IMG/VR virus record: IMGVR_UViG_3300047562_000058
Location: 1-20,246 of that record
Strand: one strand, 5' to 3'
DNA length: 20,246 nt
Origin: a virus
A program made the translations under genes and the position numbers. The notes beneath the pieces were generated by a model. That model saw only the letters and a list, made by a program, of their open reading frames with translations, did no database searches and had not been told where the DNA came from. Positions 7,527 through 14,802 of this stretch are shown here, piece after piece. Within the stretch, counting starts at the first letter, position 1; every line of letters begins with the position of its first letter.

Positions 7527-9449
7527 TTACCCAAATACAAACTTCTTAGCGATGTCTGATGTAAGAACAGTTGCAATCAAACCACCAAATGCTGCAGAAG
7601 ATTGATAGTCATTACGCATTTGTTCAATGTTTGCATTACTGTCTGCACGTAGCTGTTCAATAGCTAGATTAACAGTACGTTCACGTTCATTCTCGGCAGA
7701 TGTCCATGCCCATTCCATACTGTCAGAATAATATTGCCACAGATTATTATATGCAGTATTAGAAATATCTAGGAGTGCACTTGCATTCAATTCATTGGCA
7801 CGGTTAACAGCAGCAGTATCTGCCGTAGCAACTTCTCTACGCCACTGTGCGTTAGCCTGATCAATTACCAAACGGTTCTGCGCATTAAACTGATCACGTT
7901 GATTATTAATCTCAGCATTAAAACGTTCAACTGTATTTATCTGACCAGCATTAAACTGTGCTTGAGCATTTGCTTGTGACGCATTAAACTGTGATGTCTG
8001 ACTTGCAAGATTAGAAAAGAATTGTGTGACTTGATTTTCAGATGTAGCATTAAACTGACGAGCAGCATTCTCTGCAGCTTGGTCTGTAAACAATGACTGA
8101 ATACGTTCTTGTGCCTTAAACAGTTCTGTCTGTTGAGCATTAGTTAGATTAGTCATGTCCATGTTCAAGAACGATTGAGCATTTTGTACAGCAGCTTGTT
8201 GGCGGTTATTTAAGTTAGCCATGTCTAACTGTGCAAGAGCAGCTACCTCACCCATAACAACAGCTTGACGATTGCTTAGGTTCTCAAGGTTCATTGTGTT
8301 AGCAATACGACTATTTTCAAGGGCTATTTGCTGTTCAGCAGTAAAGTTCATGTTAGCAACATCACTAACTTTAGCTGCGTTAGCTACACGTGCCTGAAAC
8401 TCTTGATCAAACTCTTGTCCTAAGAACGTTGCACGTTGTTGTGCTGCAAGCATAGCACGTTGTTGTTTATTTGACAAGTTCTGTTGTTCAAATTGTGCTA
8501 ACGTTGCTGCATCTGCCTGAGCAATAGGTAATGCAGATTCCATTGCGGCCTGAATAATAGCTTGACCTGCCATGCTCGACGCACCCAAACCACGTGCAGC
8601 CATCTGTGCAGCAGCATTACGCATAGCACCAGCCGCCCATGTAGGTGTAGCACCACCAGCAAAGTCTTGCATAAGACTATCTAGCTGACCCTGTACCATA
8701 GCCTGTTTAGTTGGGGTAGCTGTAGCTGCCTGTACTTGTTCAGTAAACTGTGCAGCTGTCTGAGCATTAGCAGCACCACTTACAAGCTCACCAGATTGAA
8801 TCTGTCTCTGTACAGGATTAGTCATCATAATACCTGCACCTTGAGCAGCTTGCATTCCAGATACCATAGACTGGTTTTCTGTTTGTGCTTGCACCTGTGC
8901 TTGTTGTGACACTTGACCTTTTTGAGCCTGTGTTTGATCAGTTACTTGCTGTACCGCTTGCTGTGATGTAGCAGCTTGTGTAATAGCTGCAGATGTAGGC
9001 TGCTGCATACCTGCCATTGCTGTACCAGCCATCGCTGTAGGAACAGCTACTTGTCCAGTAACCTGTCCAGATGTAGGCGCAACAAACTGATCTTGTGTAA
9101 GCTGTGTACCAACAGGAACAACAGTACTACCAGTTGGTAATCCTGGGTTAATAGCTTGAGTAGCACTTACATCTGTAAGCATCAAACCTGACATATCTTG
9201 TTGTTGTGGAATATACTGTTGTTGTAGTGCACGAGGATCAGTTTGTGTAGTTGTTGCACCACCATCTGCATACTTCTTAACTACACCACCTTTAGCCATT
9301 TGCATGGCTTTATTAAAGTAACCATCCATGACTTTCTTTTTATCTGGATTACTATTTAAGTATTGATCAAAGCCATTCATATCGCCTTGATACCCAAGAG
9401 TACCTGCAATACGCTTTAATGAATCTGGTTTGAATCCTTGAAACTGCAT
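7527..9449 (-). CDS. Ala/Gln-rich virion protein with long hendecad repeat (640 aa)
   Basis: Residues 1-65 form a compact N-terminal part with LKRIAGTLGYQGD and the motif MAKGGVVKKYADGG. Residues 66-245 are a low-complexity Gln, Ala, Thr and Val linker. Residues 285-320 contain ARGLGASSMAGQAIIQAA and ESALPIAQADA, which I associate with a protein common in marine phages. From about residue 390 onward the chain is built of NLSNRQ/NLNNRQ/NLTNAQ units 22 residues apart (391, 413, 435). A run of QFNA-like motifs follows every 11 residues (465, 476, 487, 498, 509, 520, 531). An 11-residue period fits a long right-handed coiled coil. The C terminus (SAAFGGLIATVLTS) is hydrophobic. It is probably an elongated virion or internal protein. 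Function is inferred from context only. Confidence 0.88.
   Translation of the reverse strand: MQFQGFKPDSLKRIAGTLGYQGDMNGFDQYLNSNPDKKKVMDGYFNKAMQMAKGGVVKKYADGGATTTQTDPRALQQQYIPQQQDMSGLMLTDVSATQAINPGLPTGSTVVPVGTQLTQDQFVAPTSGQVTGQVAVPTAMAGTAMAGMQQPTSAAITQAATSQQAVQQVTDQTQAQKGQVSQQAQVQAQTENQSMVSGMQAAQGAGIMMTNPVQRQIQSGELVSGAANAQTAAQFTEQVQAATATPTKQAMVQGQLDSLMQDFAGGATPTWAAGAMRNAAAQMAARGLGASSMAGQAIIQAAMESALPIAQADAATLAQFEQQNLSNKQQRAMLAAQQRATFLGQEFDQEFQARVANAAKVSDVANMNFTAEQQIALENSRIANTMNLENLSNRQAVVMGEVAALAQLDMANLNNRQQAAVQNAQSFLNMDMTNLTNAQQTELFKAQERIQSLFTDQAAENAARQFNATSENQVTQFFSNLASQTSQFNASQANAQAQFNAGQINTVERFNAEINNQRDQFNAQNRLVIDQANAQWRREVATADTAAVNRANELNASALLDISNTAYNNLWQYYSDSMEWAWTSAENERERTVNLAIEQLRADSNANIEQMRNDYQSSAAFGGLIATVLTSDIAKKFVFG
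7848..8057 (-). repeat. In-frame 33-bp-period repeat encoding QFNA hendecads
   Basis: Seven consecutive units encode QFNA, QFFS, QFNA, QFNA, RFNA, QFNA and QANA, with the motif recurring at exactly 11-residue (33-base) intervals. Units differ at the DNA level, so the period is kept by protein selection rather than by recent copying. Confidence 0.85.
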
Positions 9450-9464
9450 TGTGTTATTTTCCTA

Positions 9465-9938
9465 TTACCACTTACCTTGATTTCTACCAATGAGCCAGAG
9501 TATTCCTCCGACAAGGCCAAGTCCTGATGCACCAGCTAATATTCCAACAACCCATTCTATGATTGTTTCTTGTATTTCTTGCCTACGGTACAATTCTTCT
9601 TTACGTTGTTTACGCATCTGTGCTTCTATATGAAGTACTTCTTCCCAAGCCGATGGTCCATAATTCCAACTAATAAAATCTTTAATCTCTTTGCGCATCT
9701 TTTCCATCTTCTTGCGTTGTGCAAAGACTTCAAGTGCTGTCTCTTGGTCTGATCCTTTAAAGGTATACCAAGGTGGGTTAATCTTTTTATCAGCAGCATA
9801 ACTAAAATCAGAGAATGCTTTACCCCACTGAGCAAGTTGACCAGACATGTCCTGTATGTCACGACCAACAGATATACCGTGCTTAATGGCGTTAAATGCT
9901 GACGTAGCTAGACCTACTGCTGTAACTGGATCAATCAT
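9465..9938 (-). CDS. Membrane-anchored charged protein (157 aa)
   Basis: I place the start at the ATG at 9938 rather than at the GTG at 9965. The ATG gives MIDPVTAVGLATSAFNAIK, a form I associate with similar marine-phage proteins. It also overlaps the tiny upstream gene by only 8 bases. Residues 1-25 are an Ala-rich amphipathic helix. The middle is charged (RKKMEKMRKEIKDF, then AQMRKQRKEELYRRQ). The C terminus carries one membrane segment at about residues 126-150 (EWVVGILAGASGLGLVGG, then ILWLI), ending in a short basic tail. This topology and the small neighbours suggest a role in DNA ejection or in lysis, but no family is clear. Confidence 0.85.
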   Translation of the reverse strand: MIDPVTAVGLATSAFNAIKHGISVGRDIQDMSGQLAQWGKAFSDFSYAADKKINPPWYTFKGSDQETALEVFAQRKKMEKMRKEIKDFISWNYGPSAWEEVLHIEAQMRKQRKEELYRRQEIQETIIEWVVGILAGASGLGLVGGILWLIGRNQGKW

Positions 9939-10023
9939 TTTGTTGACTGACCCACCAGACACCACCAGTAAGCTGTATAGTTATTGCTGAAACTAATGCC
10001 ATTGGTAGATTAAGGTCTTCCAT
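9931..10023 (-). CDS. Tiny single-span membrane protein (30 aa)
   Basis: A 30-codon frame that starts with ATG overlapping the stop of the 91-residue gene by one base (TAATG) and ends 8 bases inside the next gene. The product is one hydrophobic span (ALVSAITIQLTGGVWWVS) with a short acidic start (MEDLN) and end (QQND). Its Q-x4-VWWVS part matches the membrane segment of the 91-residue neighbour (Q-x4-VWYVS) at identical spacing, so it looks like a truncated paralogue or a stand-alone copy of that segment. It fills what would otherwise be a 57-base gap in a tightly packed operon. A decayed gene remnant is the alternative. Confidence 0.55.
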   Translation of the reverse strand: MEDLNLPMALVSAITIQLTGGVWWVSQQND

Positions 10024-10298
10024 TACTTAGTATTCCTACTTTCAGCCATCTTCTCTACTAGATCACGAATAGCTTTAATGTTTTCATCTATACGAGCTAC
10101 AGCTACAGCTTGTGTCTGTACCGTTTTCTCAAGAGTCTCTATACGTGTCTCATGCTTAGTAAGATCACGAGTGTTTGTTCTAATGGCAGAGTCAAGAGTT
10201 GACACATACCAAACCAATGCAATTGTTTGCATTAAAATACCAATAATAAAACTAATAGGTACAGATTTAGATAAGTGCCAACTTGTATCAGTATTCAT
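10023..10298 (-). CDS. N-terminal membrane anchor plus coiled-coil protein (91 aa)
   Basis: It has one membrane segment at residues 13-33 (VPISFIIGILMQTIALVWYV) and then a soluble part of heptad character to about residue 83 (RIETLEKTVQTQAVAVARID, then ENIKAIRDLVEKM). There is no signal-peptidase or lipobox site. This layout is shared by inner-membrane spanins, by XhlA-like phage membrane proteins, and by many small uncharacterised marine-phage proteins. The order here (glycine-rich adhesin, 47-residue protein, this gene, 30-residue protein, 157-residue protein) could be a lysis or ejection cluster, but no endolysin is nearby to anchor that. Start and stop both overlap neighbours by one base in TAATG signals. 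Confidence 0.85.
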   Translation of the reverse strand: MNTDTSWHLSKSVPISFIIGILMQTIALVWYVSTLDSAIRTNTRDLTKHETRIETLEKTVQTQAVAVARIDENIKAIRDLVEKMAESRNTK

Positions 10299-10441
10299 TA
10301 TACTACTGCTCCGTAGATTGTACCAATATTGTTTAAAAATCCAATAGCTGTTCCAGAGATAGCTGCACCCCCTGCGCCACCACGTCTAGCGGCACGGTCA
10401 AGCATAGCCTCTAATTCATCTGATGTCAAGTTTACGCTCAT
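10298..10441 (-). CDS. Small Gly/Ala-rich protein (47 aa)
   Basis: A 47-codon frame joined on both sides: its ATG overlaps the stop of the glycine-rich gene in an ATGA, and its TAA overlaps the next ATG in a TAATG. The N-terminal half is a charged helix (LTSDELEAMLDRAARR). It is followed by GGAGGAAISGTAIGF and a mildly hydrophobic end (IGTIYGAVV). The split into a charged helix and a glycine-rich hydrophobic tail could suit a small membrane-active or virion protein, but the hydrophobicity is borderline for a membrane span. The perfect coupling signals and absence of stops across the whole gap are the main evidence. No family is recognised. Confidence 0.75.
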   Translation of the reverse strand: MSVNLTSDELEAMLDRAARRGGAGGAAISGTAIGFLNNIGTIYGAVV

Positions 10442-11238
10442 GATGGCACCGTGAATGTATGTGTTCCTGTAGCTGTGTAGATATAGTCTGTGCCATTTAC
10501 AGTAAGTTTACAGTAGCCGTTAGCACCTGCACGACCATCAGTACCAGGATCAGGACTAATGTTTGTGCCAGCTACACCAATGTAGATAGAGACGGTTTGA
10601 CCAGGGGTGACCAAGACGGTTCCTGTGGATGGCATACCTACATAGCGAGTTAGGTACGTACTAGAGTTCCAAGCATACACATTGTAGGCGGTTCCATTAG
10701 TACCACCAGCAAAGCCACCCTCACCACCGTTTCTGGCAGAGAATGGGTTAGCACCACCACCGCCGCCACCTGCGCCATAGCTTGTGGATGGGGCTGGATA
10801 GCCAGCCGTTTGGTTACTACTGTCTGAGTTTGCGCCACCTGCACCACCAGAGCCGTAGTATGAGTTAGAGCCAGCACCCCAGCCCGTCTGAATACCACCA
10901 CGACCACCACGGCCACCCGGTGATGTAATAGTGGTAGAAGATCCACCCGCAGGTGTGTAAGTTAGAGTACTTGCTTGACCATCAGTACCGTTGTTTGCAG
11001 TAGTCCACCCTGAACCGCCGCCACCACCAGCACCAATAATCTCATAGGTCATGTAGACACCTTTGGTAGCACCACGAAAGCTACCCATGTTAATCAAACC
11101 ACTTGTGGGTACGTTTGTGTTATTTGCAGTTGTGTAAGGGCCATTACGATAATATTCAGATAAGCTAATGAATCCTGTACCACCGAACTCATTCTCCAGT
11201 GTCTGAAACGAAAAAGATCCTGTGGATGGTATAGTCAT
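10438..11238 (-). CDS. Glycine-rich tail fiber tip / adhesin-like protein (266 aa)
   Basis: The N-terminal 60 residues have a pattern found at the start of many phage tail proteins: IPSTGSFSFQTLENEFG, SLSEYYRNG, then VPTSGLINMGSFRGA. Residues 70-185 are extremely glycine-rich (GAGGGGGSG, GGRGGRGG, GAGGGGGG, GGEGGFAGG), separated by short Asn/Ser/Tyr stretches. This resembles the polyglycine-II sandwich adhesins at fiber tips, such as gp38 of T-even-like Salmonella phages. The C terminus returns to beta sequence (VTPGQTVSIYIGVAG, then YIYTATGTHTFTVPS). The likely role is receptor contact or a fiber cap. It follows the repeat-rich fiber gene with a 3-base gap. The composition makes this region visibly richer in G+C than its surroundings, which is a consequence of Gly codons. 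Confidence 0.85.
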   Translation of the reverse strand: MTIPSTGSFSFQTLENEFGGTGFISLSEYYRNGPYTTANNTNVPTSGLINMGSFRGATKGVYMTYEIIGAGGGGGSGWTTANNGTDGQASTLTYTPAGGSSTTITSPGGRGGRGGIQTGWGAGSNSYYGSGGAGGANSDSSNQTAGYPAPSTSYGAGGGGGGANPFSARNGGEGGFAGGTNGTAYNVYAWNSSTYLTRYVGMPSTGTVLVTPGQTVSIYIGVAGTNISPDPGTDGRAGANGYCKLTVNGTDYIYTATGTHTFTVPS

Positions 11239-11241
11239 TCG

Positions 11242-13254
11242 TTAAATACCTGTATCAAAAGCTGTAATATCACCACGAACGTTTAGGTTACCAGAAGAAT
11301 CTAATTTAAATAACTTGGTTGCACCGTAGTAAATGTTTAACTCGTTAGACGCACCTACTTCAAACTTCCAATTTGAAGCCCCTGCTGACATAATAATATC
11401 GTTGCCTACATTCATATTATTATTTGCAGTAACATTATTATTTGCAGTAATGTCAGCTTCTGCATAAATGTCATTATCTGTTGGTACACCAGTAACGGAA
11501 CCTACATATAAACCATTTTGCACCGCCATGCCACTAGAGGTTAGACGCATTTCTTCTGTAGTACCTGCACTAAATTTAAGCGTACTTGCAGTAGCTATGT
11601 CAATAGCACCTCTTTGGACACCATCGTCCTTGAAATAAATCACACCGCCGCCAGCGTCTAAAGTGATACTACTACTTGCATCAACCGTAAAGGTAGAAGA
11701 CCTAAGAGTGAGCGCTTCTGCCGCACCTGTACCTATAGATTGTATTGTGGCACCTGATGATGTCAGGTCAATATCTACACCAAGAATGGGATCTCCCATA
11801 TCTGCGTCATTCCATACACGGAAAGTACCACCACCTGTACCAGTAAATGGAACATTATAAATGTACCCACTGCTGTTGCCTATGATCCGTCCGGGGTAAA
11901 TACTACCAGCATAAAAAGTATCACTTCCAACAGACCACCTGTCATTGGTTTCATCCCAGATAAATGATTTGTTAGCAAGAGTACCACGTTCAATCTCAAT
12001 ACCACCATTCTCTGTTGGGGAAGAGCCTGTGTAGTTACTATTAAGAAGAATCAGATTGTCTGCAATGTTTACTGTCTCTGTGTTTACTGTAGTAGTTGTA
12101 CCAGAGATAGTTAGGTTGCCGCCTACTACAACATTTCCTGTAGTAGTCAGGCTTGCCATAGTATTGGCACCTGTAGATGTTACGTTACCTGTGATATTGC
12201 CTGTAACATTACCAGTCAAATTGCCTGTTACGTTACCTGTAATACCAGCAGGGGCAGATACAGCACCAGTAAGTGTACTTGCACCTGTGACAGCTAGAGT
12301 GCCGCCTACAGTAGTATTGCCAGTTACACCTAGTGTGCCACCGACAGTAGTATTACCTGCAGCAGCAAGAGTACCTGCTACAGTGGTATTACCTGTTGTT
12401 GCAGCTACAGTGAACTTGTTTGTATTGATATCAAAGTTACCATCAATGCCAGCGTTACCTGTTACGTTCAGACCGCTTGAGCCATTGATGTTGCCTGTTA
12501 CAGCTAGAACACCTGCAACGTTTGTGTTACCTGACTGTGAGTCTACAGTAAACTTGTTTGTAGCTACATCAAAGTTACCGTCTACGCCTGTAGTACCAGT
12601 CACATTCAAAGCACCACCAAGGTTGGTTGTACCTGTAACACCTAGTGTGCTAGACAGAGTAGTAGCACCAGTAACGCCAAGCGTACCAGCTACTGCTGTA
12701 TTACCTGTAGTGGCATTAACAGTGAACTTATTGGTATTAATATCAAAGTTACCATCAATACCAGTAGCACCAGTTACAGCTAGTGTACCTGCTATAGCAG
12801 TGTTACCTGTGCTAGACGCTACAGTGAACTTATTAGTGTTGATATCAAAGTTACCATCAATACCTGTAGCACCAGTTACATTAAGATTGTTACTAAGAGT
12901 AGTAACACCAGTAACACCTAGTGTACCGCTTACAGTAGCATTCTCGTCTACAGAGAGTGTGTCTGTATTAACTAAGCCATCAAAGTACGCATTCTTGTAT
13001 TGTACTTCTGCAGAGCCTAGATCAAGAGTGTTTGTACTCTTCGGCATTACAGCACCAGAAGACACAATAAGATCTTGTACTGGTCCTACCTTGGTAATAG
13101 GCGCACCTTCACCAGATGTACCGTCATGTGTGTGTCCAGATGTACTATTAAAAGCACCTTCAATAGAGTTATACTCTGCATCAAAGTCATCAGCATCAAT
13201 AACATTACCGTTAGCGATATTGTTTGCTGTATCCTGACGTGTATATCCAGCCAT
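11242..13254 (-). CDS. Repeat-rich tail fiber protein (670 aa)
   Basis: The N terminus (GYTRQDTANNIANGN, then DADDFDAEYNSIEGAF and GHTHDGTSGEGAPI) is a conserved virion-attachment type found in marine phage fibers. Residues 105-330 are a beta-repeat shaft of GTLGVTGATTL-like units, with GIDGNFDINTNKFTV or close variants at residues 131, 165, 223 and 269. A GNVTGN run (residues 340-358) follows. Residues 385-470 (NIADNLILLNSNYTG, then GGIEIERGT and WDETNDRWSVGSDTF) form a globular part often seen in such fibers. The end (WKFEVGASNELNIYYGATKL, then GNLNVRGDITAFDTGI) is a beta-rich tip without an S74 chaperone. AAGGAT lies before the ATG. The likely function is host contact or a shaft; the exact position on the virion is unknown. 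Confidence 0.9.
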   Translation of the reverse strand: MAGYTRQDTANNIANGNVIDADDFDAEYNSIEGAFNSTSGHTHDGTSGEGAPITKVGPVQDLIVSSGAVMPKSTNTLDLGSAEVQYKNAYFDGLVNTDTLSVDENATVSGTLGVTGVTTLSNNLNVTGATGIDGNFDINTNKFTVASSTGNTAIAGTLAVTGATGIDGNFDINTNKFTVNATTGNTAVAGTLGVTGATTLSSTLGVTGTTNLGGALNVTGTTGVDGNFDVATNKFTVDSQSGNTNVAGVLAVTGNINGSSGLNVTGNAGIDGNFDINTNKFTVAATTGNTTVAGTLAAAGNTTVGGTLGVTGNTTVGGTLAVTGASTLTGAVSAPAGITGNVTGNLTGNVTGNITGNVTSTGANTMASLTTTGNVVVGGNLTISGTTTTVNTETVNIADNLILLNSNYTGSSPTENGGIEIERGTLANKSFIWDETNDRWSVGSDTFYAGSIYPGRIIGNSSGYIYNVPFTGTGGGTFRVWNDADMGDPILGVDIDLTSSGATIQSIGTGAAEALTLRSSTFTVDASSSITLDAGGGVIYFKDDGVQRGAIDIATASTLKFSAGTTEEMRLTSSGMAVQNGLYVGSVTGVPTDNDIYAEADITANNNVTANNNMNVGNDIIMSAGASNWKFEVGASNELNIYYGATKLFKLDSSGNLNVRGDITAFDTGI
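12175..12924 (-). repeat. Irregular in-frame repeats in the fiber shaft
   Basis: The segment holds many short units encoding GTLxVTG and four longer units encoding G(I/V)DGNFD..TNKFTV. The copies near 12411, 12722 and 12824 are nearly identical as DNA over about 40 bases, and the copy near 12548 has diverged. The end nearest 12175 is a run of GNVTGN-type hexapeptides. Confidence 0.85.
12221..12237 (+). repeat. 17-base sequence shared with the S74 fiber gene
   Basis: TTGCCTGTTACGTTACC occurs here and again at 20032-20048 in the same orientation. Both copies encode the GNVTGN repeats of two different fiber genes about 7.8 kb apart, so they could serve as a short homology for recombination. Confidence 0.7.
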
Positions 13255-13263
13255 GTTAAATCC

Positions 13264-14802
13264 TTACTGTCTATCGTTTTGTCTGAACTCTAGTATAGCT
13301 GTGTCCAGAGTAAATCTTGGGTTAGTGGAACTGTCTTCCATACGTATAGCTACTGTCTTGCCTGATCCAATAACGTTTGAGTTATATACTTTATCTAACT
13401 CACCACCAAATGTAGCAGTACCAAATACAGATGCAGTACCACCATAAAAGAATACAGAGTTACCCGCACTTGATACCGTAAATGTGTTAGGCTGTATAAT
13501 ACCTGTATTGGTAGATGCATCAAAGTCATATTTAAAGTTAACATCTAACTCCATAGGACCACTAGGATCTGCATATAAAGTCATCTTATAGAATGTCTTA
13601 CGTGTTTGCGGATCTGTAATAGGCATATATGGAGACTCATAGATAGCCTCAATAATGTCGCCATCAAAGTCACTGCCTGTATCTAGCTCATATACGTAGC
13701 CATCTTCATTAGCAAATATTACTGTTTCAGTATACGAAGATGTGTACTTACTGTCTGTGCAATATGCTTTAATACCTTTAGTAGTAGCCCAAGCAAAGCC
13801 ACCAGCACCTTGAGATACAAACTTAGTAGTAAGTAATCCTTTAGAAACACTTGCTTGTTCAGATGGAACATAAGAAAATACACGGTACTGTGCTTTCTCA
13901 CGTATAACCAAAGAACAAAAGTGTGCGCCTGTAGAAAGTAATTCAAAAGCATCTTTAGCAATAGGATCAGATGCAATGTCCAAACCAAAGTCACCGATAC
14001 GATCCGTAGCACTCAGTAGTCGTATACCATCAGGTGCAGCATACATAATGTCACCACCGACCTCTTGGATAGTACCTCCGCTAATACAGCCGATACGATC
14101 TGTAATAGGTTGCAATGTAATGTCTGAGATTGTAGAACCTGTTAGGCGTTTAATACTGTTACGACAAAAAATAATTAACTGATCACGGAAAACAGCTAGA
14201 CCTGTAATGGTGTTGCCTACATTGATAACACCACCACCATTAGCAGGACTAAAGTCATCGTATGTAGATGGAGCAGTAAAGTACAAGCTATTGTCTTTGG
14301 CATAGAAGGTAGTTGTTTTGTACACAGCTACATATTCTGCACCTAGTACATCTGCAGATGAAGTAATGGAGGTGGCTGTATTAGTTGTATCATCAAAGAC
14401 TACAGGATAGTTTACACTATCTACCATTAATACTTTATTGCCACCCCCAAAGTTTAACTCTTCAAATCTAACTAGGCTTCCGTTAGCAGCCATAGTTAAG
14501 ACAGGAGTCCAGCCACTACCTGCGCTATGATATACTACACTTGATGTATTGTTACTTCTTATAGCTACAACTTCACCGTCACTTACTACTTTAACGCCTA
14601 GCACTGGACCAGATCCTGGTACAACATTAGGCTCCCACTTCGTGTAGCCTTGTATTTTGGTATAACCACCAGCTTTGTCAGGCTCAAAGTTCTGCAATAC
14701 AGTAGCAGAACCTACAGCATTAGTACCGTGCTGTAGTGGTGATAGGTTAGATATCAAACCACCCTTAAACTCAATAGGAAATGTCTGCCACTGTGTTGCC
14801 AT
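13264..14802 (-). CDS. Tail/head-completion protein, stabilization-protein-like (512 aa)
   Basis: The N terminus reads FPIEFKGGLISNLSPLQHG, then NFEPDKAGGYTKIQGYTKW. This is the pattern at the start of phage neck or tail stabilization proteins such as P22 gp10-type and tail-tubular-B-type proteins, where a chain enters the virion and then forms a beta-propeller. The middle has repeated beta blades (VLGVKVVSDGEVVAI, then YVAVYKTTTFYAKDNSLYF and GLAVFRDQLIIFCRNSIKRL). FCRNSIKRLTGST and IGCISGGTIQEVGGDIMYAA match the hallmark 'what is displayed on startup' loops of that family. The C-terminal part is more variable. It follows the gp4-like adaptor with a TAATG overlap, the expected order of neck genes in podoviruses. 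The exact homologue remains uncertain. Confidence 0.85.
   Translation of the reverse strand: MATQWQTFPIEFKGGLISNLSPLQHGTNAVGSATVLQNFEPDKAGGYTKIQGYTKWEPNVVPGSGPVLGVKVVSDGEVVAIRSNNTSSVVYHSAGSGWTPVLTMAANGSLVRFEELNFGGGNKVLMVDSVNYPVVFDDTTNTATSITSSADVLGAEYVAVYKTTTFYAKDNSLYFTAPSTYDDFSPANGGGVINVGNTITGLAVFRDQLIIFCRNSIKRLTGSTISDITLQPITDRIGCISGGTIQEVGGDIMYAAPDGIRLLSATDRIGDFGLDIASDPIAKDAFELLSTGAHFCSLVIREKAQYRVFSYVPSEQASVSKGLLTTKFVSQGAGGFAWATTKGIKAYCTDSKYTSSYTETVIFANEDGYVYELDTGSDFDGDIIEAIYESPYMPITDPQTRKTFYKMTLYADPSGPMELDVNFKYDFDASTNTGIIQPNTFTVSSAGNSVFFYGGTASVFGTATFGGELDKVYNSNVIGSGKTVAIRMEDSSTNPRFTLDTAILEFRQNDRQ

Noticed and set aside
9939-9965. GTG start at 9965 for the 157-residue membrane protein
   Set aside because: It adds nine poorly hydrophobic residues, overlaps the 30-residue frame by 35 bases, and lacks a better Shine-Dalgarno. 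The internal ATG at 9938 gives the expected MIDP N terminus.
10023-10298. Calling the 91-residue protein a spanin or holin outright
   Set aside because: The topology fits several families, and no endolysin, outer spanin or lipobox is found nearby, so only a general description is given.
10650-10946. - strand frame with poly-Val stretches
   Set aside because: It is an out-of-frame reading of the glycine codons in the adhesin-like gene (GGN read as GTG/GTT).
12175-12924. CRISPR-like or tandem non-coding repeat array
   Set aside because: The repeats keep one reading frame, have irregular spacing, encode typical fiber shaft sequence, and have no cas genes nearby.
12056-13237. Long + strand open frame of 393 codons, rich in Val, Pro and Thr
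   Set aside because: It is the reverse complement of the repeat-rich fiber gene. Repetition and scarcity of stop-forming codons keep the frame open, the product is low-complexity, and no Shine-Dalgarno or operon context supports it.
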